Positions 10,480-21,842 of a stretch of DNA of 64,000 bases are shown here, piece by piece (position 1 is the first letter of the stretch; each line of letters starts with the position of its first letter). Source of the DNA: Bactrocera neohumeralis. Lineage: Eukaryota; Arthropoda; Insecta; Diptera; Tephritidae. The stretch is from NCBI RefSeq assembly GCF_024586455.1, contig NC_065919.1:34262839-34326838 (forward strand), read 5' to 3'. Under the pieces are notes generated by a model, which ran no database searches, was not told where the DNA came from, and was given only the letters and a program-made list of their open reading frames with translations. Position numbers and translations under genes: made by a program.

Positions 10480-12897
10480 GGCGGCCGGCGACAGCATAGA
10501 GGCTAACACACCACCAACCAGAGAGCATCGCCTTCACATTCATGATCGCACAACAGTGATCTCTCTCATGCCCAAGTCCGCCATCACTCACACGCTCACA
10601 GAAGATGATCTGACTCTCTTCGCAGCCAACGGGACCGTTATCCGAACCTGCGGTCGAAAAGTCATCACCCTTGATTTCAATCTTCGCCGTACATTTAATT
10701 GGTCTTTTATAATCACAGATGTCAAGTCAGCCATTCTCGGTGCAGACTTCCTGGTCCACTTTGTATTGCTTCTAGATCTCAAAGGACGATGTCTCATTGA
10801 TACAACCTCGTCGTGCACAACTCAGGGCACACTATCTTAGGCCACGGTACACAGCATTTCAACAATCAATCGCTCAATCTGTCCTGGTGCACATGACGCC
10901 AAATACCTGCAATTACTCAACCAATTCATCGACATAACTCATCCCAGCACCAATCCTCTCACAGCCACTGACAGTCAAGTCGCTCATCACATTGAGACAA
11001 CTGGGCCACTAGTATTTGAGCTCCCACGAGGTCTCACCGGCGAGAAGCTACAAATAGCTAAAGATGACTTTAACCTCCTGCTACATCATGGCGTGATCCG
11101 TCCATCGAGCAGCCCATGGGCCAGGCCTATCCATATGGTGCCGAAGAAAACGGGTGGATGGCACACCACAGGTGACTATCGAAAGCTAGACGCAAATACA
11201 GTTCCAGATCGATATCCAGTCCCTCATGGGGATTACATTCTCCAGCGTCTCCACGGATCCACCGTTTTCTCCAACATCGACTTAGTCAGGGCTTACCACC
11301 AATTCAGACATTGCCAAAACAGCTGTAACCACCCCTTTTGGACTTTTCGAATTTCTGGGTATGCCACCCGGACTACGCAATGCCACGCAGACTTTTCAAA
11401 GACATATGGACAACATCTTCAGAGATTTAGACTTCGTGGGCTGCTTCATAGACGATCTGATTGTCTACTCTCAGTCCCACGAACAGCACCTACGACATCT
11501 CACCACCATCTTTGAAGTCCTGCGTGCATATCATCTCACCATCAATCCAAAGAAGTGCCAGTTTGGCAAGTCTGAAGTCATCTACCTGGGGTACGGCTAC
11601 ACTCCACCCGCCGAACGCACGCAAGCAATCGCCGATTACATAAAGCCAGAAACCGTCAGCGATCTACGTCGTTTCCTGGGAATCGTCAACTACTACCGAC
11701 GAGCGATCCCTCAAGCGGCCCAGATACAATCACCACTGACGGACTTTCTCAAACTGCAAGAAAAGTGTCATCCAAGCCACGCGCCTGGCTTTCCTCGCAC
11801 CAAACGCCATCCTCTCATTGAGATCCGACGCCTCGGATACAGCCATTGGGGGCGTTCTTGAACAGCGACACAAGGACTCATGGCAACCACTGGCATTTTT
11901 CTCCCGCAAGCTCAGACCAGCAGAGACCAGATACTCCACGTACGATCGTGGACAACTACGTCAATTGGACTACATCTCACAGTTCTCAACTCAGATTTTC
12001 CATACCAAGGGCACAGAAAACGTCGTAGCTGATGCGCTTTCGAGAATTAATGCCATAACCATGCCAACTAAACTTGATGCTGAGACCATTGCGCTGGCAC
12101 AACTCCAAGATGAATAGCTTAATAATCTCCAATCCAGCACATCTCTCAAGCTGCACCTGCTGAACATTGAAGGTCATGATATACTATGTGATGTGACCAA
12201 TAATATTCTGCGACCTTATCTTCCACAGCCACTCAGACGCCAGGCCTTTGACATCATCCATGGTCTTTCTCATCCTAGTGGCAGGGCCACAGTCAAGGAA
12301 CTCACCGGAAGATTCGTCTGGCCAGGTATTAGAACAGACGCACTCCTCTGGTCCAGACACTGCATACTATGTCAACGTCCCAAGGTCCATCGTCCCAACT
12401 GCACCACACCAAACCACATTGACGTACCAGATAATCGCTTCGAGCACGTCCACCTGGATCTCATAGAGCTGCCCAGAGTCAAGGACCTTCGCTAGTGTCT
12501 GACGATCATTGACCGCTTCAGCAGATGGCCACACGCCATACCACTCAACAACATGACAGCTGAGACACTTGCACACACCTTTTACACTCAGTGGATTTGT
12601 CAATTCGGTACACCATTGACAATCACCACTGATCAAGGTCTGCAGTTCGAATCAGCACTGTTCACCTCACTCTCACGAATGCTGGGCTTTCATCGTATCA
12701 GAACGACACCGTATCATCCTCAATCGAATGGTATGGTGGAACGATGGCACCGCACACTCAAGGCGGCTCTCATGTGCAACAATGAGACACCTTGGCCGGA
12801 CATGCTAGCGTCAGTTCTACTAAGACTCCGAACCGCATACAAACCAGATCTGAAAGCATCTCCTGCTTTTCGGGACTACACTGCGTATACCCGGTGA
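10480..12897 (+). pseudogene. CsRn1-like pol: protease, RT, RNase H, integrase remnants
   Basis: In order: a protease-like region (FAANGTVIRTCG, AILGADFLVHF; the catalytic DTG position reads DRT), RT (RPIHMVPKKTGGWHTTGDYR, then after a frame change FLGMPPGLRNATQTFQRHM and CFIDDLIVY with FIDD), a connection and partial RNase H (DASDTAIGGVLEQR), integrase zinc region (CILCQRPKVH), and core (LDLIEL, TTDQGLQFES, SNGMVERWH). There are at least five frame breaks, plus a TAG at 12493-12495. The core aspartates and glutamate are still recognisable. Confidence 0.8.
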
Positions 12898-13212
12898 TTT
12901 CTTTGATACAGCAAGCACACCAGGTGATCCACAAACATTCGTGAGGAAATACAGGCAAATCATCCAAGCACCTTTACACGTGCACCCACGTCTTCAAGAG
13001 AGTAGACTCCATCAAGAAGCCTCTCCAACAACCATACACTGGCCCCCATGAAGTCATCCAGCATGTAGACGACAAAACCTACATCATCAGGATCAATGGG
13101 GCAGACAAAACAGTCTCAATCGACATGCTGAAGCCAGCATACATTGAGTTAACAGACAACTCACAACCAACACCTTAAAAAGTCCAGCAGGACTTTATTT
13201 GAGGGGGAGTAC

Positions 13213-13446
13213 TGTGCGATGCATCACATCTGGCAGCACTGTTTGTCAGTTATTCTATTATTTTTCTATTACTTCATTCTCTGTATATTCTTGGAAATTT
13301 ACAGTTTCCAACTGAATTCCTATTCTTAGTTTACAGTTTTAAGAAGCGTCACTTTTTGTACAGACGCCGTCAAGAGTACAAGTGTTTAAGATCTCTTTAA
13401 TCAATAAATGTTTTTATATTAAATGTGGTGTCGTAATATTCCCACA
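13213..13446 (+). repeat. 3' LTR of the CsRn1-like element
   Basis: It begins TGTGCGATGCATCACATC and ends TATTCCCACA, preceded by the polypurine tract GAGGGGGAGTA and followed by CATA. It is longer than the 5' LTR and appears to be the less deleted copy. Confidence 0.8.
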
Positions 13447-13599
13447 CATATATTTGTTGTATGTATGTACTCGATGGAAATTCCATTATATATATAACAT
13501 ATGTATTAGACCTGGCGTTATTTTTTTTTGGAATTTTGAGTACGGGGATTAGTCAAATATGTTTTAATTAAACAAAGAGAGCTAGGTCGTGTTGGGAGC

Positions 13600-15239
13600 A
13601 TGATTTCTATAGATCAATGTCTCGCAAATAAAGAAAAACGGAAGGCGCAAAGGTTAGAAGAAGAAAATCGACGCAGAGCAAAGTATCAAAGATTGGAAAG
13701 CACTCAAGGTATTTATTTAATTCTGCTGAAACAAATAATATGTAAGTTTCTCTTTCAACTAATTTTTTTTAGAGGAATATCGTCGGCGTCATCGTACAGA
13801 AATTAGTGAGAATTTCAAGGTATAAAAGTTAATTTTGGATTTGTTATGAATACTTCTCAGATCGAAAATTTTTCAGATCCCTGATACATTTGTGTTACAC
13901 TGGGACGGTAAACTACTTCCTGCAATGACTGGAAAGGAAAAAGTAGAACGCCTAGCTATTGTTTTAACGGCAGCTAATATAGAAAAATTAATTTTCATTC
14001 CATTTATTGAATGTGAAACTGGTGAAGCAATCGCCCAGTCCATATATAATTACTTAGAAAAATGAATATGATAAATTCGGTGGAAATGGTATACTTTGAC
14101 ACGACAGCTACAAACACTGGTAAACGTAACGGTGCTGGAATGTTGCTGGAACAAAAATTTAAACGTAGCTTGTTGTGGTTGCCATGCAGGCATCATATTG
14201 CAGAAATCATACTACGAGCTGTATTTGAAATATATTTTGGAAAATCTTGTGGCCCGGAAGTTGCCATATTTGAACGCGGGAATGGAACACTTTCAATTTA
14301 AAAGATCTTTCAATTGGAATCATGGATGAAGAAGTGCGACGTGCTATAAATGCAGAGGAATGTGAAGCCAATAAAGAATTTTGCATCAAAAATATAGCAA
14401 AAGACCCCATTCGCCATGATTACAAAGAGCTATTGCAACTCATGATTATTTTCTTAGGTGGCAGCATCCCGAACTTTTCCTTTCGTGCACCTGGCGCGAC
14501 GTCACATGCCAGGTTTATGTCAAAAGCGATATATGCCTTAAAAATGTTTGCTTTGCAAAAACAATTTAAAATATCTTCCAGCCATTTGAATGGATTCCGC
14601 AATGTGTGTATTTTCCTGCTGCGTCTTTATATTCCGTATTGGTTTCGAACTACTAATGCAGTCGAAGCACCAAATTTGGATTTGCAGCTGGTAAAAAACA
14701 TTGCCGGTTATTACGACCCAAAAATATCTCTAGCCTTATTAGATAAAATTAAAAACCACTTATGGTATCTGTCCGAGGAAGCCGTTGGTCTCGCCTTTTT
14801 CGATTCTAATGTGGACTTAAATGCGAAAAGAAAGATGGTTGAAGCACTAGCATTAGAAAAAGAGTTTGAAAGCAATGACGAAACTGGCGTTTATCTACAT
14901 AAAAATGGCAGCATTGAAGAAATGAAAGCATTCATAAGTAAAGATTTAAATTGTTTTGTAACGCATAGAACTAGAAATATCTTTTCACGATTGGAAATAG
15001 ACGTAAAATTTTTCAACTTAGATCCCTCAAACTGGTGCGAAAATGCAGAATATTTAAAAGGTGTTCAAATCCTCAAAAACGTCACTGCTGTTAATGATTC
15101 TGCTGAGAGGAAAGTAAAACTAATAACAGATTTTAACCGGTCTTTAACTCATAGCGAAGAAGATAAACAATACTTGCTTCATATTGTCGAGAACTACAGG
15201 CAAAAGTTCCCTTCATATACTAAAACTTCGCTTTTATAA
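13600..15239 (+). pseudogene. Transposase-like pseudogene with HWDGKLLP, FDTT and CRHHI motifs
   Basis: A first exon-like segment (ISIDQCLANKEKRKAQRLEE, 13600-13709) ends before a GT. Two further segments follow GT-AG-like introns; the third carries VLHWDGKLLPAMTGKEKVER. After a one-base shift near 14060 comes MVYFDTTATNTGKRNGAGML and LLWLPCRHHIAEI. After another break near 14290 a long open frame (14322-15239) reads to the C-terminus (SHARFMSKAIYALKMF, NHLWYLSEEAVGLAFFDSNV). I recognise this as a widespread transposase-like family of arthropods and cnidarians but cannot assign the superfamily. The aspartate in FDTT and acidic residues further on are candidates for a DDE core. Inactive. Confidence 0.65.
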
Positions 15240-15311
15240 TATTCTTGAGACATATATTAATGATTGAAATGCAAATTGTGGAAAAATTGCGTCATTTTAT
15301 TTTTTCTTTAA

Positions 15312-17763
15312 CCCTAGACGGTCATCCTTCGTCAAAATGACTACGAACTATTTTATTTTCACTGTAAATATGTTTTTAATTGTTCGTGTTGATCTCCGCT
15401 TTCGTACAGCGATAGTCGGTTGTTTACTCTCTTTGAATGCACACATACAGAGGAGCACGCAAATCGTAAGTAGATTTTTTTTTCGGTTATGTTGTATGGC
15501 GTAGTCAAATTGACGAAGGATGACGTTTATGTAACTTTCAGGTTTTTGTGGTATTATTTTCTTGATCGATTAGGGGTTTATTTCGTTTGCCATGACTACT
15601 AAGCTACCGTTAAATGATGAGGAAATCGAAAAGTTTTTCTCCTTAATCGATGACGATGAGTTGGAAAGCGAAACTAGTGAACTAAGTATTGACACGGAAA
15701 GAGAATCAAGACGAATGCACTCAAAATACAAGCTCGTCAGGTGAAGAAACTAGTGTGGATCAAGGCGATTATGCTCATAATTCAAGCTGTTCAGATCAAG
15801 AAACCGAGGTGGATGAAGACGACGTTCCCCTTAATATTTTAAAATCAAATTCTAATATTATATCATGCTCTAAAGTAATACTGCGTGGCAAAAACGGTCA
15901 TAAATGGTCATCGGTAAAAGGTAAAACACATCGATATGGTTTGAACATCATACATCAAAATCGAGGTCCAGCGCGTGAATGCAAAAACATAACTGACCCA
16001 CTAGAATGTTTCCAAATGTTTATTACAAAGGATATTATTAGCGAAATCGTGCAGTGGACAAACCAAGAAATAATTCAACGGCAATCAACGATGATTGGAG
16101 ATACAGATATGGCACAAAGACGGATCACTTCTGAAACGGAAATAAACGCTCTTTTAGGAGTACTAGTAATGACGGCTGTTAGAAAGGATCAGAATTTATC
16201 TGCTGATGAATTATTCGATCGGTCATACAGTGGAACCCAGTACATAAGCGTAACCACAAAAGCAAGATTCAAGTTCCTAATGGCTTGCTTACGGTTCGAC
16301 GATAAGTCTGTACGCATTCAACTAGTAAAGGACAAATTCGCTCCTATAAGGAAAATATGGGAAATGTTTGTCCAAAAGTGCAGGGAAAATTATAATCCTG
16401 GTCCATACCTAACAATTGATGAGCAGCTACTGGCATTTAGAGGTAAATGCCGTTTCCGTATGTACATACCAAATAAGCCAGCCAAATATGGCATTAAAAT
16501 TATAATGATGTGTGATAGTGGAACTAATTACATGGTGAATGCAATGCCGTATTTAGGTAAAGGCTCCAATACCACGAAACTGCCTCTTGGAGAGTTCTAC
16601 GTTAAAGAGCTAACAAAATCAGTACATGGCTCGAATAGAAGTATTACGATGGACAACTGGTTTACATCCATAACTTTGGCTCAGTCGTTAGGAAATCACC
16701 CGTAAAATTTAACAATAGTTGGCACACTCAGATCAAACAAAGCGGAAATACCTTCTGAATTAAAAAACAAAAAGGGACGTAAATGCGGAACGTCAATGTT
16801 TTGCTACGACAAAAATTTAACCCTATTATCCTATAAACCAAAACCTAGCAAAATAGTATATCTTCTGTCATCTTGCAATGAAATAGGTACTATTAACCCC
16901 GTTTCAAATAAGCCAACCATGATTGAGTTTTACAACGGAACCAAAGGGGGAGTAGACACCCTGGATCAGATGTGCAGCGCAATGAGTTGTTCAAGAAAAA
17001 CGAACAGGTGGCCATTGTGCCAATTTTTCGGTATGCTGAACATTTCTTTTATAAATTCGTATGTTATTTACACACACAATATGTTTAAAGTTGGACAAAA
17101 GCCTTTAAAACGGGTAGATTTTATGAAAAAGCTTTTTACTAGTCTTATAGATAGTCACTTAGATGACAGACTTAATATGCCAACAATTACCACTACGGTA
17201 AGAAATGACATAATAAATTTACGACCTGACCATCCAAAAAATGGATCAGAAAATATGATACGGGCATCAGAAGCTAAGAAACGGAAGATTTGTGCCATGT
17301 GTCCTTCTTCCAAACGAAGAATGACGAAGGTGGTATGCGCAAAGTGCCATAAATACCTATGTGGAGAGCATAAAGTTGATGTTTGTGCCTCCTGTCTTAT
17401 CTGAGGTTTGAACTTCAAAAGCTAATTTTTCTATTTAAGTTTAATTATTTAGTTTTAAGAAACTCAAAGACTTGTATCAGAATTCCTGCCACAAATTGTG
17501 ATTTTTTATTTTTAAAAGGTAATGACTTAAAGTTGAAGCCAATTGATAGAAGACTGTGAATTATTAATTTTAAGTTAAAAGAATATAAGTTTTCCTTTTT
17601 ATTTTTAACTTGTATTTATTAATAATGAAATAAGTAAATAAAAAAAATAAAACGCGTTCATTATTTCGACTTACACCCGACTGAAAATGGATTTGAAATA
17701 AGTCGTCGTCATATTGACGAAGGATGACGTTAATGTACAAAAAAAAAGGATGACCGTCCAGGG
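15312..17763 (+). mobile_element. piggyBac-like transposon, 2452 bp
   Basis: The inverted ends read CCCTAGACGGTCATCCTTCG and, at the right, AGGATGACCGTCCAGGG. Both are flanked by TTAA (15308-15311 and 17764-17767), the duplication typical of the superfamily. A second, internal inverted motif, GACGAAGGATGACG, lies at both sides (15511 and 17716 regions). The element is inserted just downstream of the transposase frame of the surrounding TIR transposon. Confidence 0.92.
15592..17404 (+). pseudogene. piggyBac-like transposase
   Basis: The ATG at 15592 opens an acidic N-terminus (MTTKLPLNDEEIEKFFSLID) that shifts frame near 15700. The main frame 15689-16705 carries the DDE-type domain with the first two catalytic aspartates (YLTIDEQLLAFRGK and ITMDNWFTSI), and is cut by an in-frame TAA at 16703-16705. 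It resumes at once in the same frame (NLTIVGTLR) to 17404 with the third aspartate (GTKGGVDTLDQM) and a C-terminal cysteine-rich zinc domain (CAMCPSSKRR, CAKCHKYLCGEHK, CASC). So all catalytic residues survive, with one frameshift and one nonsense mutation. Confidence 0.9.
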
Positions 17764-18025
17764 TTAATAAATAAACAGTAAAAAAAACCAAGTATTTTTC
17801 TATATTTTGAACTTTGACCTCATTATGGCACAGGTTGGCACACACTGATTGAGTTAAAAATTTACCACATGAATCATTACATCGAATATTTGACCAATCC
17901 CCGTACTCAAAATTCCAAAAAAAAAAAATAACGCCAGGTCTAATATACATACATACATGTGTATACAAACATATGTATTTGAAATAGAACAGAAGTGCAC
18001 TAGAGTAAATCAGTGTTTATGCTTA

Positions 18026-18667
18026 CTATGTTCGGACCGACAACGAAAACATGTTTTTGTGGGAAAAACTGGTTTTCGCACGAAAACTTGTGTTTTCGTC
18101 CATGTAAAATCTGTCAAATGAAAACACAGTTTTCGCTGAAAACTACTTACATTCCACTCATTATAATCGGTGCCTGTTCTAGTTGAATCAATGTTTTTGG
18201 AAGACATATTTTGCCGGCCCTAAATTGTCACTTGATATTTGTTTACATTCCATATACAAAAACCGCTGTCGCTTGATATTCTCATATTAGGGGGATTCTC
18301 TTGCTCTTGCAAAACCTTGCACGGTGCAGAAATGGCAGAATTTTCCTCTTGGTGCAACGGCACATCAACAAACACACGCAGAAAATTATTTGCAATGGCT
18401 ATAAATATGTCAGACCAAACCCCACGTTTATTTTCGGGCCGTCATATATCACTAGATTCTACAATGGGTGCTCTCTTGGCCTTGCATATTTCGGTATAGG
18501 ATTTTTGCATTTTGTGCCATCGTGCAATCTTGCAAGAGCAAGAGAATGCCGCTATTGATAGTTGTCGTGAAAACTCATCGAAAACTCACATTGTCGGTCC
18601 GAACGACTTAGATCCCACAACATACAAATGTGTTTTCAAAATGTTTTCAATGTCGGTCCGAACATAG
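18026..18667. mobile_element. TA-flanked MITE (family D), with a second MITE inside
   Basis: Inverted ends CTATGTTCGGACCGACA (left) and TGTCGGTCCGAACATAG (right) are flanked by TA on both sides. Further in, GAAAACAT-rich sequence is symmetric as well. No coding frame. At 18290-18552 it contains a complete family-B MITE, so this element was the target of a later insertion. Confidence 0.8.
18290..18552. mobile_element. TA-flanked MITE (family B), 263-bp copy nested in MITE D
   Basis: It begins GGGGGATTCTCTTGCTCTTG and ends AAGAGCAAGAGAATGCCGC, with TA on each side. It is homologous to the 484-bp copy at 1687-2170 and lacks that copy's middle 200 bases, so it looks like the more compact family form. 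Confidence 0.8.
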
Positions 18668-19004
18668 TATAATATTAGGGGATGATATACAAACCGAACG
18701 TTCATAAACAAATCAGGTATAAGCTGATCGCTAGTGATTCAAAGTTGTTCTCTATCGCTGATTTGAAGACAAACGGTTCGCTTCGTGTACATGAACCGAA
18801 CTGACAGAATCAGAGAGAGTAACGGATCAGTACTTAAGTATAAACAAAAATTTATTACTCGTTGCAGTTCTCTGATGCACACATACATATATTTATGTCT
18901 CTTCATATTCTTGAATATGTGAGAGAGTTGTATTTGTATAAATTTTTCGCTGTTAAAAATGGAATATCAAATGCATGCTATGGCATTATATGCCGTACAA
19001 ATTA
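18668..19004. repeat. Spacer with dispersed repeat family A, reverse copy
   Basis: From about 18840 to 19004 the complement (GATATTCCATTTTTAACAGC, CAACTCTCTCACATATTC, GAATATGAAGAGACATAAAT) matches family A as seen at 23690-23800. The first part contains a GAACGTTCATAAAC/GTACATGAACC-like dyad. No gene. Confidence 0.5.
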
Positions 19005-19344
19005 AAAACTCTGTTTAGTTTTCGTGGGCAACTACGGGCAACTGCCTCGTTTTCTTTATTATCTTTTCTTAAATACAATATTTTGCTTAAGCCTAGATAC
19101 AAATATTAATCTTACATTCTAGGAACTATTTCTAAAATCCACTTGAGATAGGACATACTTATGTTACAAGTGGAAAGATGCATCTTACAATCTATGAATT
19201 ACATTTTGGGACCACCTAAGGCGGACAGTATTAGGAAAGTACATATAATGTTTCAATACGGACCATATGGGTCGTAAGTGTCATGGTACATATTTATGAC
19301 AGATAAAGAATATATTCATGTAATATGAACTGGTGGTATTAACT
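19005..19344 (-). repeat. Probable 3' LTR of the minus-strand errantivirus-like element
   Basis: On the minus strand the tract AGAGGTAGGGG (complement of 19345-19355) is followed by AGTTAATACCACC at 19344, the AGTTA start typical of errantivirus LTRs. An AATAAAG-type signal lies near the other end. The outer limit near 19005 is judged from where family-A repeat sequence resumes; there is no second LTR to compare. Confidence 0.55.
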
Positions 19345-19507
19345 CCCCTACCTCTAAATTGAAGCGTCCCGATTCAAAGAGGAATAGTGCTTGACCCTTT
19401 CCATCATTTGATCTATAGGTTGGGCTTGCTCTTGCATTGGAATTTGTTCAATGTTAATTTTAACCTGTGTGCTCTTACTTTTTTTTATATTTACAGATTA
19501 TTAGTAT

Positions 19508-20847
19508 TCAGAGGCTGACAACTGTTATCAGGCTGTAATTTATCATTTTACCTTTTTTTGCTTCATGTCTGAGTTCTGTTATTTCCTGAATATTTTTAAT
19601 GTTTTGAAAATGTATTTCTTCCATACTTAAATTCTTTGTGATTGTAATATTAATAACCTTAACTGGATTTTGTAATAATTTCATTGTGAGGGGCTTACGA
19701 TGTCTATACAATAAGTTATCAATTTCAACATTACAATTTTCAAATCGTATTAAATAATTACCGTTAATGGTAAAGTTGTTAGAACTACAGTTATGATAAA
19801 TGGTTTTATTTTTTGCATTGATTACGCAAATATGGTTTGTATCCATTTCTATTACTTCTGATTGGTTATTATACTTATATTTACAATTCATCTTATTATG
19901 ACTCCTAAATAAATATTCGATGCATTCGTCTTTGTATTCTTCTAATTCTTTTTTAATGGCAGTCTTTTTATATGTGACATCATTTAGACATAAAATTTCT
20001 TTTTCTTGTATATTTAATTCTACTTGATTTATATTCGGTATAGGTTGAATGCATATTGATTGATAGATCTTTTTGGTAAAGTTAGGAATCTTCACCAAAA
20101 TCACAATATGACAATAACAATTTTGATCTTACTCAATTTTTCAAAAGTTATATTCAATTTTAAACTATCGTCATCTGAAATAATATCTCTACTTAAGAGA
20201 TTATTTTGACTCGTCATTATGATCTCTTTTATTCTTACGATATTAGTCTCAATATACATTAAATTCCCTCACAGTTTGTTCGTCCACCGTTTTTTGCTAT
20301 TTTATTTAATTCTGAACCAACTGCGTTAATATTTTGAAACAATTTTCTGTAGTTATTGTTAGTATTATCACTAATAGCTTTAATTTGGTAGTTAAATTTT
20401 TCATTAATGTTTTTCTGAACATTGACCTGTTCAATTGCATTGTGGGCATTGATTGTATTTATTTCTAATTTGCCTTCTATTTCTTGACGGTCTTCGTCGT
20501 CCATGACACCATAAATATATTTAAGACCTGTCCCTATAATATTAACTAATCCCCTTTTCTCAATTCTATGATGCGGGGTGAGTGTATATATCTGAGTTCT
20601 AATATGCTTAATTTTAGCCAATACAAGTGGATTCGGTTCTTTTTCTTTGAGTGCCCTCCTCTAAATTGTCAACTATTTCTTTGTACATTGTTGTATTGAT
20701 AAGATATGTAATTCTGTCGTATTTTTCAACCAACTTTACTGTTTCTAGGTTCAGAAGGGAATATCCATTCCCGTGATTGAGATCCATGATTTCGATTTCA
20801 GCTGTGATGAATGGAATCGCCGTATAAATTATGATGATGTATAACAT
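19508..20847 (-). pseudogene. Errantivirus-like env remnant
   Basis: Three minus-strand pieces follow pol in order. The first (20614-20847) starts with a hydrophobic, signal-peptide-like stretch. The second (20259-20621) has a furin-type site (RIEKR) followed by a glycine-rich hydrophobic segment, the arrangement of cleaved fusion proteins of errantiviruses. The third (19508-20104) is a cysteine-containing ectodomain part. The pieces lie in different frames with a gap between the second and third, and the third ends without a clear membrane anchor. It is a broken gene; I describe only the fragments. Confidence 0.75.
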
Positions 20848-20913
20848 TGTGAACCTAAAGAATTTTAAGATTTAATATTATCTTTATGAATTTTTCTGTT
20901 TCTGTTTAGTATT

Positions 20914-21842
20914 TTAATTGTATTTCCTTAATCTTCTAGTACTTCTTGTTAATTTCTTTCTTTCCCCATAAATTTTTTCATATGTAATATCTCCTTTTTG
21001 ATAACTTTTATGAAGCCTTTTCTTATTATGATGCTCTAGCATTTTCTCTTGTGCATTTTGCAACACATTTTTCATATTTTCGTGAGGTTCTTTATTAAAT
21101 AAAATGTTGCAAGGTTGTTTACCTGTTACAGATTGAATTGTTTTATTATATTGCTGAACTGCTCTCAAAATTGATTCAAAATTACTAATTTAGCTGTGTT
21201 CTTGCTTTAAACATCTGGAGATTTCAATCAGTGTTGAATGAACTCTATTTGGCCATTACTTGTACTATGGCGTGGTGTACAATAATAAATTTGTAAATTT
21301 ATCCTTTCCATTAAAGACTTGAACTGTATCGTACTTAAGCCTGGTTCATTATCAATAACTATACTTCTAACATTTGGAAATATTTGTAACAGTTCCAAAA
21401 CTCTTTCTTCTAAATTTGATTTGTCTTCTATATGTTTTACGAATAGAAATTTGGAATATGAATCTATACATGTAAGAAATTTAAGCTTTTGTGCAAAAAA
21501 AATATCTATATGGAGTTGTTCTCCTTCTTTTTTTGGTATTGGTGCTTCCCCTATTGGAATTAGTTTCGGATGTCTTTCATATTTATTACTATTACATATG
21601 CTACAATTTTTTGCATACTGTTTAAATTGTTTTATCATTAGAGGCCAATAATATTGCTGCCTAATTTGAGCCAAATTTTCCCTATAATTTCTATGCGCTC
21701 TATTATGTGTTTGCTCGATTATCGATCCTTGATCTTCTTTATTGCATATATCATTAGGGAATAGTTTAGTATATAGAAATTTTATCGTGGGAAATGTCTC
21801 CTTCAAAATGTTTTTATTGCATATAGCACTTGAGGTGTGCAA
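20914..21842 (-). pseudogene. Errantivirus-like integrase remnant
   Basis: The zinc-binding region (RAHRNYRENLAQ, CSICNSNKYERHP), a first aspartate (LHIDIFFAQ), a second (IVIDNEPGLS) and a GQIEF block with the catalytic glutamate are present in 21228-21842. A stop right after the glutamate region and a shift before 21168 break the frame, and the C-terminal part follows at 20914-21168. In the living family this domain inserts the cDNA into target DNA. Confidence 0.8.

Larger units (their letters stand above)
9143..13446 (+). mobile_element. CsRn1-like Ty3/Gypsy LTR retrotransposon, decayed
   Basis: Two related LTRs (9143-9355 and 13213-13446) begin TGTG and end CCCACA, and the element is flanked on both sides by CATA, a 4-bp target duplication. 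The primer-binding site TGGTGACCCCGACGTG follows the 5' LTR, as in CsRn1-clade elements primed by tRNA-Trp (family knowledge). A purine run GAGGGGGAGTA precedes the 3' LTR. Gag has the clade's unusual CHCC-type box. The pol frame is broken many times, so the copy is dead. At 4304 bp it is somewhat short, consistent with deletions. Confidence 0.85.
13504..17945. mobile_element. TIR DNA transposon of unassigned superfamily, host of a piggyBac-like element
   Basis: The ends carry matching inverted repeats of about 57 bases. The left reads AGACCTGGCGTTATTTTTTT then GGAATTTTGAGTACGGGGAT; the right is its complement with a couple of mismatches. Flanking bases are TATT and AATA, so the exact termini and duplication (possibly TA) cannot be fixed by eye. 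A multi-exon transposase-like pseudogene fills 13600-15239, and a complete piggyBac-like element sits in its 3' flank at 15312-17763. Confidence 0.75.

Noticed and set aside
15300..15320. TTAA plus CCCTAG as a Kolobok-type (TTAA) element end
   Set aside because: The encoded protein has piggyBac-type aspartate blocks and C-terminal Cys domain, so piggyBac is the better call.
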